64,000 nt of DNA, taken from assembly GCA_963841445.1 (NCBI GenBank), contig CAWJCP010000002.1, forward strand, positions 124,001 to 188,000, in the 5' to 3' direction. The notes under the pieces were generated by a model. The model searched no databases. It was not told the origin of the DNA and saw nothing but the letters and a program-made list of their open reading frames with translations. Shown here in pieces: positions 1 to 8,244 of this stretch (the stretch's first letter is position 1; every line of letters starts with the position of its first letter). This DNA comes from Mayfieldus sp963841445 (GTDB lineage: Bacteria > Actinomycetota > Thermoleophilia > Solirubrobacterales > 70-9). Both the position numbers and the translations under genes were made by a program.

Positions 1-328
1 CGTCTCCAACCACGGCGGTCGTCAGCTCGATGGCGTCGCGCCCACGGCGGAGGCCCTTCCCGAGATCGCTGACGCGGTCTCCGGGCGCGGCCTGGTGATG
101 GTCGACGGGGGCGTGCGCCGAGGCACCGACGTGCTGGTCGCGCTGGCGCTCGGCGCCGAAGCGGTGATGGTCGGCCGCCCTGCGCTCTGGGGCCTGACGG
201 TCGATGGGCAGCGGGGCGCGAAGCACGTCCTGGAGATGCTGCGCCTCGAGCTCGAGTTCGCGCTGGCTCTGGCGGGTTGTCCGACGCCGGCCGACGTCAC
301 CGGCGAGCATGTGCGCCACGCGCCGTAA
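1..328 (+). CDS. FMN-dependent alpha-hydroxy-acid dehydrogenase/oxidase (C-terminal part)
   Basis: The reading frame is open from base 2 to the TAA at 326-328, and the 5' end lies outside the window. The fragment begins VSNHGGRQLDG, the substrate/FMN-binding His-Gly-Gly-Arg motif of the lactate oxidase/glycolate oxidase/lactate 2-monooxygenase family. It continues with MVDGGVRRGTDV and ALGAEAVMVGRP, the phosphate-binding end of the FMN TIM barrel. Family members oxidise 2-hydroxy acids to 2-keto acids in the cytoplasm. The fragment does not reveal the substrate. The C-terminus is complete and of normal length for the family. Confidence 0.9.
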   Translation, partial: VSNHGGRQLDGVAPTAEALPEIADAVSGRGLVMVDGGVRRGTDVLVALALGAEAVMVGRPALWGLTVDGQRGAKHVLEMLRLELEFALALAGCPTPADVTGEHVRHAP

Positions 329-442
329 CCCGCCCGCCGCCTGTGCACTTGAGGTCGCTACGGCATCCATAAGCGCACACTCGACCTGCGGGAACGGGCC
401 GCGCGCGTCCCTATAGTCGGTCCCGTGACTGCGTTGAGCAGA

Positions 443-457
443 GGCCGCGAAGCGGCC
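443..457. terminator. Small GC hairpin in the 329-491 intergenic gap
   Basis: A 6-bp inverted repeat (GGCCGC/GCGGCC) encloses a GAA loop about 35 nt before the next start codon. There is no T-tract, so it may be a weak terminator for the oxidase gene or a 5'-UTR hairpin. A TATAGT hexamer at 412-417 is a possible -10 box for the permease gene. Nothing else stands out in the 163-bp gap. Confidence 0.3.
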
Positions 458-491
458 GATTGCGAAGCGACTCGCTGGTGGGGTTGATGTA

Positions 492-2399
492 GTGGCTCAG
501 CGAATTCCTCGCGACGAGAGCCTCAGCCGCGTACACGGAGTCGGCGCGCTCTTCTCGGCTGCCTACGGCAACGTCGGCTCCTCGATCTACTACGCGCTCG
601 GCGTCACTGCCGCGTTCGCCCTCGGGCTGACCCCGGTCGCCTTCGTCGTCGCGGGGCTGATCTTCGTCTTCACCGCCGCCTCCTACACCGAGGCCACGGT
701 GATGTATCCCGAGGCCGGCGGCTCCTCGAGCTTCGCGCGTCACGCCTTCAACGAGCTGGTCAGCTTCATCGCGGCCTGGGGGCAGATGCTCAACTACGTG
801 ATCACGGTCGCGATCTCGGCCTTCTTCGTGCCCCACTACCTGGCCGTCTTCTGGGACCCGCTCGGGCACGGCCCCGGCGACGTGATCGGCGGCATCGTGC
901 TGATCGCGGCGCTGGCGGCGCTCAACGTCAAGGGCACCGAGGAGTCCTCGCGGCTGAACTTGATCCTCGCGATCGCCGACCTCTGCACCCAGGTCGTGCT
1001 GGTCGGAATCGGGATCGCGCTGGTGCTCAGCCCCAACACCCTGATCGACAACGTCCACCTCGGTGTCGCCCCGACCTGGAGTGACTTCGCGCTTGGGGTC
1101 GCGGTCGGGATGATCGCCTACACCGGGATCGAGACGATCTCCAACATGGCCGAGGAGGCCAAGGACGCTCCGCGCACGATTCCCCGCGGCGTCGGCTTCA
1201 CGGTCCTCGCCGTGCTCGGCCTGTACTTGCTGATTCCGGTCGTCGCGCTCTCGGCGATGCCCGTTCATCAGCTCGCCAACGGCGACTACACGACGGCGCT
1301 CGGCAGCCGCTTCGCCGACGACCCGATCCTCGGGATCGTCGAGAACCTCGGTCTTGGGCACGGCCTCGAGCAGGTCCTGCGCTATTACGTTGGTGTGCTC
1401 GCTGCGGTGATCCTGCTGATCGCCACCAACGCGGGCCTGATCGGGGTCTCGCGGCTCACCTACTCGATGGGCCAGCACCGCCAGCTGCCCGAGCAGCTGC
1501 GCCAGGTCCACCCGCGCTTTCGCACGCCCTACATGGCGATCCTCGTCTTTTCGCTGGTCGCGATGGTCACGTTGATTCCCGGTAAGACCGACCTGCTGGC
1601 GACGATGTACTCATTCGGCGCCATGCTCTCGTTCACGATCGCCCACGCAGCCGTGATCCGGCTGCGCCAGCGACGATCCGACGTCGAGCGGGCCTGGAAG
1701 CCGCCGCTGAACCTGCGCGCCTTCGGCTTCGACGTTCCGATCACCGCGGTGCTCGGGGGAACGGGGACCTTCACGGCCTGGATCGTGGTGATGGCACTGA
1801 ACCCACGCACGCTTGCGATCGGGATCGGCTGGATGGCGCTCGGCCTGCTCGTCTACACGCTCTACCGGCGCGCCCAGGGGCTGCCGGTCACGCAGACTGT
1901 CAAGGTGGTGCTGCCGGAGCCGCTCGGCGTCGAGGAGATCGAGTACCGAAGCGTCCTGGTCGCCTTCCGCGACAACCAGCCGTTCTCCGAGGAGATGGTG
2001 GCGACCGCGGTGAAGCTCGCCTCGAAGCGGCGCCGCGGAATCCACGTCCACGCGATGATCACCGTGCCGTCGCATTTGCCTCTCGACGCCGAGCTGGACC
2101 GCCAGGTGGGCGAAGCGCAAAGCAAGATCGAGCAGGCGAAGCTGATCGGCGGACTGCGGGTCACCGGGCACGTCGAGCGGATTCGCACCGGCCAGGCGGG
2201 TTACGCGATCGCCGAGGAGGCGCGGATGATCAACGCGGCTGCGATCGTGATCGGGTTGCGGTTCCGCAACGGGCAACCGCTTTACGACGACACCCTGCAG
2301 ACCGTGCTCGGAGAGCGCCCCTGCCGGGTGATCGTCGTCTCGGACCCCGAGGCCGAAGGCGTGTCCCGGCCCCGGCGCCCGCTAGTTTCAGCGACATGA
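492..2399 (+). CDS. APC-superfamily permease with C-terminal universal-stress domain (KimA-like)
   Basis: A 635-aa integral membrane protein with a GTG start. Residues ~1-470 hold about 12 hydrophobic segments of the amino acid/polyamine/organocation fold, including the early SSIYYALG helix and the AYTGIETISNMAEEA region. Residues ~480-630 form a soluble universal-stress-like domain. This is the architecture of KimA-type K+ importers, whose USP-like domain binds c-di-AMP. The following genes include a second permease of the same design and two RCK proteins, so potassium uptake is more likely than amino-acid transport. That is inference from family and context. Its stop overlaps the start of the next small gene. 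Confidence 0.8.
   Translation: MAQRIPRDESLSRVHGVGALFSAAYGNVGSSIYYALGVTAAFALGLTPVAFVVAGLIFVFTAASYTEATVMYPEAGGSSSFARHAFNELVSFIAAWGQMLNYVITVAISAFFVPHYLAVFWDPLGHGPGDVIGGIVLIAALAALNVKGTEESSRLNLILAIADLCTQVVLVGIGIALVLSPNTLIDNVHLGVAPTWSDFALGVAVGMIAYTGIETISNMAEEAKDAPRTIPRGVGFTVLAVLGLYLLIPVVALSAMPVHQLANGDYTTALGSRFADDPILGIVENLGLGHGLEQVLRYYVGVLAAVILLIATNAGLIGVSRLTYSMGQHRQLPEQLRQVHPRFRTPYMAILVFSLVAMVTLIPGKTDLLATMYSFGAMLSFTIAHAAVIRLRQRRSDVERAWKPPLNLRAFGFDVPITAVLGGTGTFTAWIVVMALNPRTLAIGIGWMALGLLVYTLYRRAQGLPVTQTVKVVLPEPLGVEEIEYRSVLVAFRDNQPFSEEMVATAVKLASKRRRGIHVHAMITVPSHLPLDAELDRQVGEAQSKIEQAKLIGGLRVTGHVERIRTGQAGYAIAEEARMINAAAIVIGLRFRNGQPLYDDTLQTVLGERPCRVIVVSDPEAEGVSRPRRPLVSAT
2383..2388 (+). promoter_or_regulatory. 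Leaderless -10 box (TAGTTT) for the 62-aa gene
   Basis: TAGTTT ends 7 nt before the ATG at 2396, the geometry of a leaderless promoter. It lies inside the 3' end of the upstream permease gene. Confidence 0.4.
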
Positions 2400-2584
2400 C
2401 CACGCCCGAGCGCGTCTATGCGGGCTCCGTGCGGGCCCTCTCGGTGGTGATGATGGGCCTCGGCGTGGCGATCCTCGTCATCACCCTGGCCCGCGGTGGC
2501 GGATCGGTCGGGATCGTGCTCGGGCTCGCCTTCGTGGCGGTCGGCGCCGGACGCCTCTGGGTCGCTTCGCGGATGAGCAGGTGA
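2396..2584 (+). CDS. Small two-helix membrane protein
   Basis: A 62-aa protein. The ATG overlaps the stop of the upstream permease (ATGA), and its own stop overlaps the GTG of the second permease. Two hydrophobic stretches (about residues 15-32 and 36-53) separated by GGGS predict a helical hairpin with a basic C-terminus. I do not recognise a family. The tight coupling between two APC-USP permeases suggests an accessory or stabilising subunit of one of them, but that is inference only. Confidence 0.65.
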   Translation: MTTPERVYAGSVRALSVVMMGLGVAILVITLARGGGSVGIVLGLAFVAVGAGRLWVASRMSR

Positions 2585-4629
2585 GTGAGGAGAAGGTGAG
2601 CGAGGCCGGCGGCGACGGCGCCGGGGGAGAGCGGCAGCCGACGACGCTGAAGCGCGCGGTCGGCGTCCCGTGGCTGTTCGCGGTGATCTACTCCACGGTC
2701 GGCTTCTCGATCTACTTCTCGCTCGGCGTGGTCGCCGACCGCGGCCTTGGCCTGACTCCGGTGGTCTTCCTGGTCGCCGGCCTGCTCTTCGTGCTGACGA
2801 CGTTCACCTACATGGAGGGCGCGGTGATGTTCCGCGAACGAGGCGGCTCCTCGACCTTCTCGCGCTACGCCTTCAACGAGCTGGTCTCGTTCACCGCCGG
2901 CTGGGCCATCCTGATCGACTATCTGATCGTGATCGCCCTCGCGGCGATCTCCGTCCCCCATTATCTGGAGCCGATCTCATCCGACCTCGCCGAGCCCGGG
3001 TATGAGGTCGCGATCGGCGGTGCCGTGATCGCCGTCGTGGCGGGGCTCAACATCGTTGACATCGGCGGCCGCCGCTACCGCAAGCTGCTGGCCGGGTTCG
3101 CGCTCGCCGATGTCTTCCTGCAGGTCGCGGTGATCCTGGTCGGCGCGATCGTCGTCATGCACCCGGACCGCCTCACCGACCAGGTCGACCTGTTCAACTC
3201 CCCGGGCGCCGTCGACCTCGCCTACGCCGCCGTGGTCGCGATGCTGGCATACGCCGGCATCGAGGCCTCCTCGAACCTGGCGCCGGACATCCGCTTCGAG
3301 CCCAAGGACCTGCGGCGGATCATCTCCACCGGCGCCATCGCTGTGCCGCTGATCTACGCGGGCATGGCGGCGATCGCCCTGATGGCCGTGCCGGTGACCC
3401 AGGGGCCGCACGGTCCCGAGACGGCGCTCGCCGGGCGCTATATCGAGGCGCCGGTCCTCGGCGTGGTCTCCGCCTATGACCCGAACTGGCTCTCGGAGCT
3501 GATGCGCTGGACGGTCGCGCTGATCGCCGCGCCGGTCCTCGTGATCGCCGCCTATGCATCGATGCTCGGTGTTTCGCGACACATCTACACGCTGGCGATC
3601 AACCGCCAGATCCCAAGCTGGCTGGGCAAGCTCGGCGCCGTTCACGAGACGCCCTACATCGCGATCATCGTCTCGGCGCTGATCGCCTTCGGGCTGCTCG
3701 TGCCGACGGACGTGAAGCTGCTCGCCGGGATCTACGCCTTCGGCGCGATGCTCGCGATCACGATCGCCCACCTCTCGATCATCCGGCTGCGGATCCTCGA
3801 GCCGGACCGGGAGCGGCCGTTTCGGATCGGCGGCAACGTGCGCTGGCGGGGGGCCGAGCTGCCGGTGACGGCGCTGGTTGCCGCCGTGCTCAGCATCGCC
3901 GCCTTCGGAAGCGTGCTGGCGTTTCACAGCGGCGCCCGGATCGTAGGAGGCGGCTGGATGGCCTTCGGGCTGACCTCCTACTTCGTCTACCGGCGCCTGA
4001 TCGAGGACACTAGCCTCACCAAGCGGGTCTCGGTCAGCGCCGAGGCGCTCACCAAGCAGGCGTTGGAGGTCGAGTTCGGGCGCATTCTCGTCCCGATCTT
4101 CGGCACCGAGCTGGATGACGACATCGTCGGCACCGCCGGGCGGCTCGCGGTCGCCGACGAGGACACCGACGATGAGGCCGGGGCGCGGATGGACGTCGTC
4201 TATGTCGTCGATGTGCCGATGACGCTGCCGCTGGACGCCAACCTTCCCGCCGAGCGCGAGCAGGAGGCTCGCAGGGCGCTGGCGCGGGCGAAGGAGGTGG
4301 GGGAGGAGTACGACTCGGTCGAGGTTCGCACCGAGATCGTGCCGGCGCGCTCGATCGGCGCCGGGATCGTCGAGATGGCGCGCCGCACCGGCGCCGAGGC
4401 GATCGTGATGGGCGGCGAGCCCCCGACCAAGGTCCGCGGCGGGGCGATCCTCGGGGGCAAGGGGACGGCGCGGCCCGACGAGGTCGGCGCGGCGACCGAG
4501 TACGTGCTCAAAAAGGCGCCCTGCCGGGTGCTGCTGACCGCTCCACCGGCGCCCTCCGACGGCGAGTCTGCATCTGCATCGGAGCCTGCGCCGGGCGACG
4601 GTGCGCAGGCGAGCAACGTCCATCCGTAA
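2581..4629 (+). CDS. Second APC permease with C-terminal universal-stress domain (KimA-like)
   Basis: A 682-aa paralogue of the permease at 492. The GTG start overlaps the preceding stop. The membrane domain (~25-480) keeps the GFSIYFSLG first-helix motif and AYAGIEASSNLAP in the core. A soluble universal-stress-like domain follows (~495-650), then an acidic, Ala/Ser-rich tail. Tandem duplication of the APC-USP architecture next to RCK regulators supports a role in K+ or cation uptake with nucleotide sensing. Amino-acid transport cannot be excluded from sequence alone. A REP-like hairpin lies just after the stop. Confidence 0.8.
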   Translation: MSEEKVSEAGGDGAGGERQPTTLKRAVGVPWLFAVIYSTVGFSIYFSLGVVADRGLGLTPVVFLVAGLLFVLTTFTYMEGAVMFRERGGSSTFSRYAFNELVSFTAGWAILIDYLIVIALAAISVPHYLEPISSDLAEPGYEVAIGGAVIAVVAGLNIVDIGGRRYRKLLAGFALADVFLQVAVILVGAIVVMHPDRLTDQVDLFNSPGAVDLAYAAVVAMLAYAGIEASSNLAPDIRFEPKDLRRIISTGAIAVPLIYAGMAAIALMAVPVTQGPHGPETALAGRYIEAPVLGVVSAYDPNWLSELMRWTVALIAAPVLVIAAYASMLGVSRHIYTLAINRQIPSWLGKLGAVHETPYIAIIVSALIAFGLLVPTDVKLLAGIYAFGAMLAITIAHLSIIRLRILEPDRERPFRIGGNVRWRGAELPVTALVAAVLSIAAFGSVLAFHSGARIVGGGWMAFGLTSYFVYRRLIEDTSLTKRVSVSAEALTKQALEVEFGRILVPIFGTELDDDIVGTAGRLAVADEDTDDEAGARMDVVYVVDVPMTLPLDANLPAEREQEARRALARAKEVGEEYDSVEVRTEIVPARSIGAGIVEMARRTGAEAIVMGGEPPTKVRGGAILGGKGTARPDEVGAATEYVLKKAPCRVLLTAPPAPSDGESASASEPAPGDGAQASNVHP

Positions 4630-4633
4630 CTGC

Positions 4634-4648
4634 GGCGGCTTCGCCGCC
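4634..4648. terminator. GGCGGC-TTC-GCCGCC hairpin after the permease operon
   Basis: A perfect 6-bp stem with a 3-nt loop starts five bases after the stop codon and has no T-tract. The same hairpin with the same flanks recurs at 13975-13989, so it may belong to a dispersed REP-like family acting as a transcript 3' end. Confidence 0.5.
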
Positions 4649-4697
4649 TGACATGCAGGTGCGTCGACACTGTGTGTCGCCGCCCAACACCTCTGTC

Positions 4698-4703
4698 TAG
4701 TAT
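4698..4703 (+). promoter_or_regulatory. Leaderless -10 box (TAGTAT) for the first RCK gene
   Basis: TAGTAT ends 6 nt before the ATG at 4710, which has no Shine-Dalgarno sequence. This suggests a separate leaderless promoter for the RCK pair. Confidence 0.45.
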
Positions 4704-4709
4704 CCGGGC

Positions 4710-5183
4710 ATGTTCATCCTCATCGTGGGATGCGGGCGGGTCGGGTCGTCGGTCGCCAGGGCGATGCTCCAGGACGGCCACGAGGTGTCCTGCCTGGACG
4801 AGGACCCCGAGTCGCACGCCCGGCTCGAGCTCGGCATCGATCAAAGCTGGGAGGACCTCGGTGGCAGGTTCACGGTCGGCACCGCGCTCGAGGTCGACGC
4901 GCTCCACGAGGCCGGGATCGAGAATGCCGATGCCTTCATCGCCGCAACCGACGGCGACAACACGAACATCATCGTCTCCCAGGTTGCGCAGAGGCGCTAC
5001 AACGTTCCGACCGTGATCGCCCGCATCCTCGACCCCTACCGGGCCAGCTGGTACGAGCATCAGGGGGTGCACACGATCTGTCCCACGAAGGTGGCGATCG
5101 AGATGCTCGAGAACGAGGTGCGCGCCGCGGCGAGCAAGCACAATGGCGCTGATGGCAAGGCGCCGGCGGGCGCGGGCGAATAG
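4710..5183 (+). CDS. TrkA/RCK-family potassium uptake regulator (CeoB-like, RCK_N only)
   Basis: A 157-aa cytoplasmic protein starting with the Rossmann motif LIVGCGRVGSSVAR, followed by the acidic strand end CLDEDPES that binds the NAD(H)/ATP ribose. Later AATDGDNTNIIVSQVA and the VIARILDP strand are typical RCK_N elements. It ends after RCK_N and lacks an RCK_C ligand domain. The pair with the next gene resembles mycobacterial ceoB-ceoC, which also lies beside an APC permease gene. It probably gates a cation transporter encoded by one of the upstream permeases. Confidence 0.85.
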   Translation: MFILIVGCGRVGSSVARAMLQDGHEVSCLDEDPESHARLELGIDQSWEDLGGRFTVGTALEVDALHEAGIENADAFIAATDGDNTNIIVSQVAQRRYNVPTVIARILDPYRASWYEHQGVHTICPTKVAIEMLENEVRAAASKHNGADGKAPAGAGE

Positions 5184-5196
5184 CGGAGGCGCTGGC

Positions 5197-5889
5197 GTGT
5201 ACATCATCATCGTCGGGGCGGGGAAGGTGGGGTGGAACCTCGCCCGCGAGCTGCTCGAGAAGCAGCATGAGGTGACCGTGATCGAGGGCAATCGGCGCCG
5301 TTACCTGACCGTCGAGCAGGAGCTCGAGCACAACATCCAGTACGGCGACGCCTCCGAGCTCTGGGTGCTGGAGCGGGCGGGGGTCCAGCGGGCCGACATG
5401 GTGATCGCCGTGACCGGCGACGATGAGGACAACATGCTGATCTGCCAGGTCGCGCGCGAGAAGTACATGGTCGAGCGAATCATCGCCCGGGTCAACAACC
5501 CCCGAAACCTGCAGCACTTCGAGCTGCTCGGCATCAAGCCATCGGTCTCCGCCACCGGGCTGATCCTGAACCTGATCGAGCACGAGGTGCCGGAGTACGG
5601 GCTCGTGCATCTGCTCGACTTCCCCGAGGAGCGGTTGGAGATCATCGAGATGCTGCTCGAGAAGGACTCCAAGGTCGCCGGCGAGAGGGTCGCCGACCTG
5701 CAGATGCCGGAGGGGAGCCTGCTGATCTCCGTGCTGCGTGACGGACAGGGGTTCGTGCCCGGTCCGGAGACGGTGCTCGAGCCGGGCGACGAGGTGCTCG
5801 CCGTCCTCGACCCCGGCAAGGAGGAGGACCTGAAGGAGTTTCTCGGTGCCGACGGCGACGGCGACGGTGGCGGCGGCGGCGATGGCTGA
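5197..5889 (+). CDS. TrkA/RCK-family potassium uptake protein (CeoC-like, RCK_N plus RCK_C)
   Basis: A 230-aa protein. The GTG at 5197 is chosen because GGAGG sits at 5185-5189 and the product then begins YIIIVGAGKVGWNLAR, the canonical RCK_N start; an upstream in-frame ATG at 5143 would add a basic non-conserved tail. RCK_N spans ~1-130. RCK_C follows (~145-220, with VADLQMPEGSLLISVLRDG and PGDEVLAVLDP). It is the full-length partner of the shorter RCK protein 13 bp upstream. The last residues form a Gly/Asp-rich tail that overlaps the next gene by 8 bp. Confidence 0.87.
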   Translation: MYIIIVGAGKVGWNLARELLEKQHEVTVIEGNRRRYLTVEQELEHNIQYGDASELWVLERAGVQRADMVIAVTGDDEDNMLICQVAREKYMVERIIARVNNPRNLQHFELLGIKPSVSATGLILNLIEHEVPEYGLVHLLDFPEERLEIIEMLLEKDSKVAGERVADLQMPEGSLLISVLRDGQGFVPGPETVLEPGDEVLAVLDPGKEEDLKEFLGADGDGDGGGGGDG

Positions 5890-7114
5890 TCGCAAGGTCG
5901 ACTTTCTGCTCGTCGGCGGGGGCTTGGCCGCGGGCCAGTGCGCGGCGGAGCTGCGCAAGCGCGGCGCCGAGGGCTCGATCCTGCTCGCCGGCCGCGAGCC
6001 GGAGCCGCCATATGAGCGCCCGCCGCTCAGCAAGGAGTACCTGCGCGGCGAGGCGGAGCGCTCCGACGCCCACGTCAACCCCGCGTCCTGGTATGAGGAG
6101 AACGAGGTCGAGCTCATGACCGGCACCAACGTGATGTCGCTCGATGCCGAGACGCGGACGGCGAAGCTTCAGGGGGGCAGCGGGGTGAGCTTCGAGAAGG
6201 CGCTGCTCGCCACCGGCGCGAACGTCAACATCCTGCGCGTCGAGGGGGCCGAGAACGAGGGGATCCACTACCTGCGCGCGTTCGGCAACTCGGACGCGAT
6301 CCGCGCGGACGCCGAGAAAGCCGAGCACGTGGTGCTGATCGGGGGCAGCTACATCGGCAGCGAGGTCGCCGCCTCGCTGACCGCGAAGGGCAGCAAGTGC
6401 ACGATCGTGATGATGGAGGACGTCGCGCTCTCGAACAGCTTCGGCGAGGAGGCGGGGCGCTTCTTCCATGATGTGCTCGAGTCGCATGGGGTCGACCTGT
6501 TCGGCGGCGAGGAGCTGGCCGCGTTCGAGGGCGACGGCAGGGTCAAGGCCGTGGTCACCAAGAGCGGTCGCCAGATCCTCTGCGACGCGGTCGTCGTCGG
6601 CGCCGGGGTGCGCCCGGACGTGATGCTGGCCGAGCGGGCGGGGCTCGAGGTCGACAACGGGATCGTCTGCGACAGTCAGCTGCAGAGCTCGGCGCCGGGG
6701 ATCTACGCCGCCGGCGACGTCTGCAGCTATGACAGCGTCGTGCACGGACGGCGGCTGCGGGTCGAGCACTGGGACGTCGCCCTCCAGCAGGGCCAGGCGG
6801 CTGCAGCGAGCATGCTCGGCCAGGGCTCCGACTACGACGTCGTGCCGTACTTCTTCAGCGACCTCGCCGACTGGGCGAGCATGGAGTACGTCGGCCCGGC
6901 GCAGGATTGGGACGAGGTCGTCTGGCGCGGCGAGCGCGACTCGGGCGAGTTCTCGGCCTGGTACCTGAAGGACGGCAAGGTCGCCGGCTGCCTCAGCGTC
7001 GAGCGCTCCGAGGACCTCGGCCGAGCGCGTGAGCTGCTCGCCGCCGGCACGGACGTCTCCGCCGACCGCGAGAAGATCGCCGACCCGAGCACCGATCTGA
7101 GCGAGATCGGGTAG
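5882..7114 (+). CDS. FAD-dependent NAD(P)H oxidoreductase (ferredoxin reductase-like)
   Basis: A 410-aa pyridine nucleotide-disulphide oxidoreductase-fold flavoprotein. It has an N-terminal FAD motif FLLVGGGLAAGQCAAELR, the PYERPPLSKEYLRG segment typical of rubredoxin/putidaredoxin reductases and AIF-like proteins, an NAD-binding motif (VVLIGGSYIGSEVAASL) near residue 145, and GIYAAGDVCSYD near residue 280. A C-terminal reductase-type domain closes the protein. The ATG at 5882 is preferred over the upstream in-frame start at 5846 because the motif then begins at residue 7. The start overlaps the RCK gene by 8 bp, so they are probably co-transcribed. Its electron acceptor is unknown. Confidence 0.85.
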   Translation: MADRKVDFLLVGGGLAAGQCAAELRKRGAEGSILLAGREPEPPYERPPLSKEYLRGEAERSDAHVNPASWYEENEVELMTGTNVMSLDAETRTAKLQGGSGVSFEKALLATGANVNILRVEGAENEGIHYLRAFGNSDAIRADAEKAEHVVLIGGSYIGSEVAASLTAKGSKCTIVMMEDVALSNSFGEEAGRFFHDVLESHGVDLFGGEELAAFEGDGRVKAVVTKSGRQILCDAVVVGAGVRPDVMLAERAGLEVDNGIVCDSQLQSSAPGIYAAGDVCSYDSVVHGRRLRVEHWDVALQQGQAAAASMLGQGSDYDVVPYFFSDLADWASMEYVGPAQDWDEVVWRGERDSGEFSAWYLKDGKVAGCLSVERSEDLGRARELLAAGTDVSADREKIADPSTDLSEIG

Positions 7115-7165
7115 CCGGCTGCGCGGGCGCTCTCAGCCCCGGCGCGTCGCTATCTTTGACGCTAT

Positions 7166-7236
7166 TGCGCCCTGGTGTAATGGCAGCACGCCTCGCTCTG
7201 GACGAGGTAGTCGGGGTTCAAATCCCTGGGGCGCAG
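7166..7236 (+). tRNA. tRNA-Gln (anticodon CTG)
   Basis: A 71-nt cloverleaf. The acceptor stem TGCGCCC/GGGCGCA pairs fully with G as discriminator. The anticodon stem CCTCG/CGAGG holds the 7-nt loop CTCTGGA, giving anticodon CTG, and the T loop is TTCAAAT. No CCA is encoded. A low-GC HNH nuclease gene starts about 70 bp downstream. Confidence 0.93.
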
Positions 7237-7291
7237 TTCGAATCTCGTTACCCCAACTTGGCTTGAGAGGCGGTTCCGTCCGGGGGTGTTG

Positions 7292-7305
7292 CGAACATGT
7301 GTTCG
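7292..7305. promoter_or_regulatory. LexA/SOS box (CGAAC-ATGT-GTTCG)
   Basis: A perfect match to the Gram-positive/actinobacterial LexA consensus CGAAC-RNRY-GTTCG. It ends one base before the ATG at 7307. LexA bound here would block transcription of the HNH gene. A LexA gene is not in the window. Confidence 0.7.
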
Positions 7306-7306
7306 T

Positions 7307-8182
7307 ATGCAAGGACACCGGACTCGAGAATCGGTGGGCGAGATGCTGAGAGCGGGCTACACCCGCAAACAGATTGCTCGTGCGCTCGGAATCAACGAAT
7401 CGACTGTGTCGATTCACGCGCTCAGGTTCGGCTACCGAGCAGGGTCGACCAAGCCGAAGATCTACGACTGGGATGCGATCCGGGCTTACTACGAGGACGG
7501 CCGTTCGAATCGGGAATGCCGAGAAAAGTTCGGGTTCTCGAGCGGGGCCTGGGATCACGCAGTGGCTCGCGGAGACATTGTCCTCAGACCCCGCGAGGCG
7601 GCCCGTCACTCGCACACGACACGGAGTGCGGTGGCCCGATTACTGGATGATGGGCTTACGCAAGTGGAGATCTCTCGGTGCCTCGCGCTCTCGAAATCGA
7701 CGATTTCGTTTCACGTGCGAAATCTCGGCATCGAGGCCGACGAACGCTTCAATCGGCGCTACGACTGGACAGAAGTGCAGCGAGCAGTCGACGAGGAAGG
7801 ATCTGACCGAAACCAATGTCAAGCACGCTTCGGTTTCTCGAAGCATGCCTGGTACTCAGCAGTCAAGAGAGGTGACATCACGCCGACTCCACAAGTGGTC
7901 TCAATCGAGGAATTGCTCGTCGCAGGTCGCCGACGCGGGCGGGGACACGTCAAAAGACGGTTGATTCGGGAGGGGTTAAAAGAAGATCGCTGCGAGCTGT
8001 GCGGGATTGACAACTGGCGGGGAAGGCCAATTCCGATGCAGTTGCACCATGTCAATGGAGATGGCAGTGACAACCGAATCGAAAACCTGCAGCTGCTTTG
8101 TGCAAACTGCCATTCGCAGACCCACAACTGGGGCGGCCGCGGGAAGGGCAAGAACGGGGATCGCCCTGACGACGATAATTGA
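7307..8182 (+). CDS. HNH endonuclease with duplicated helix-turn-helix modules
   Basis: A 291-aa protein. The C-terminal HNH domain shows CELCG, LHHVNGDGSDNRIENL and LLCANCHSQTH: the two Cys pairs for structural zinc and the catalytic His-His. N-terminal to it are two tandem copies of a module: a helix-turn-helix (IARALGINESTVS; ISRCLALSKSTIS), then a D-W...G.S.R..C...FGFS..AW..AV.RGDI block. A third, shorter HTH-like stretch precedes the HNH. The ATG at 7307 is used; a GTG at 7286 would include the SOS box in the coding region. Composition is visibly less GC-rich than its neighbours, which with the adjacent tRNA suggests horizontal acquisition. Confidence 0.85.
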   Translation: MQGHRTRESVGEMLRAGYTRKQIARALGINESTVSIHALRFGYRAGSTKPKIYDWDAIRAYYEDGRSNRECREKFGFSSGAWDHAVARGDIVLRPREAARHSHTTRSAVARLLDDGLTQVEISRCLALSKSTISFHVRNLGIEADERFNRRYDWTEVQRAVDEEGSDRNQCQARFGFSKHAWYSAVKRGDITPTPQVVSIEELLVAGRRRGRGHVKRRLIREGLKEDRCELCGIDNWRGRPIPMQLHHVNGDGSDNRIENLQLLCANCHSQTHNWGGRGKGKNGDRPDDDN

Positions 8183-8244
8183 CCCGGTGCTCTTTTCTCG
8201 TGGGTCGAGAACTCCGGATGGCCTTTGCTACCTTGCCGCCCTTC

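Noticed and set aside
411..1511. Long minus-strand ORFs opposite housekeeping genes (also at 2977-4623, 28949-30928 and others)
   Set aside because: In DNA of this GC content antisense frames stay open by codon bias. The products are Arg/Asp/Gly-rich with no domain, while the plus frames encode recognisable proteins.
7166..8182. Integrative element bounded by tRNA-Gln attachment sites
   Set aside because: I found no repeat of the tRNA 3' end downstream of the HNH gene and no integrase.
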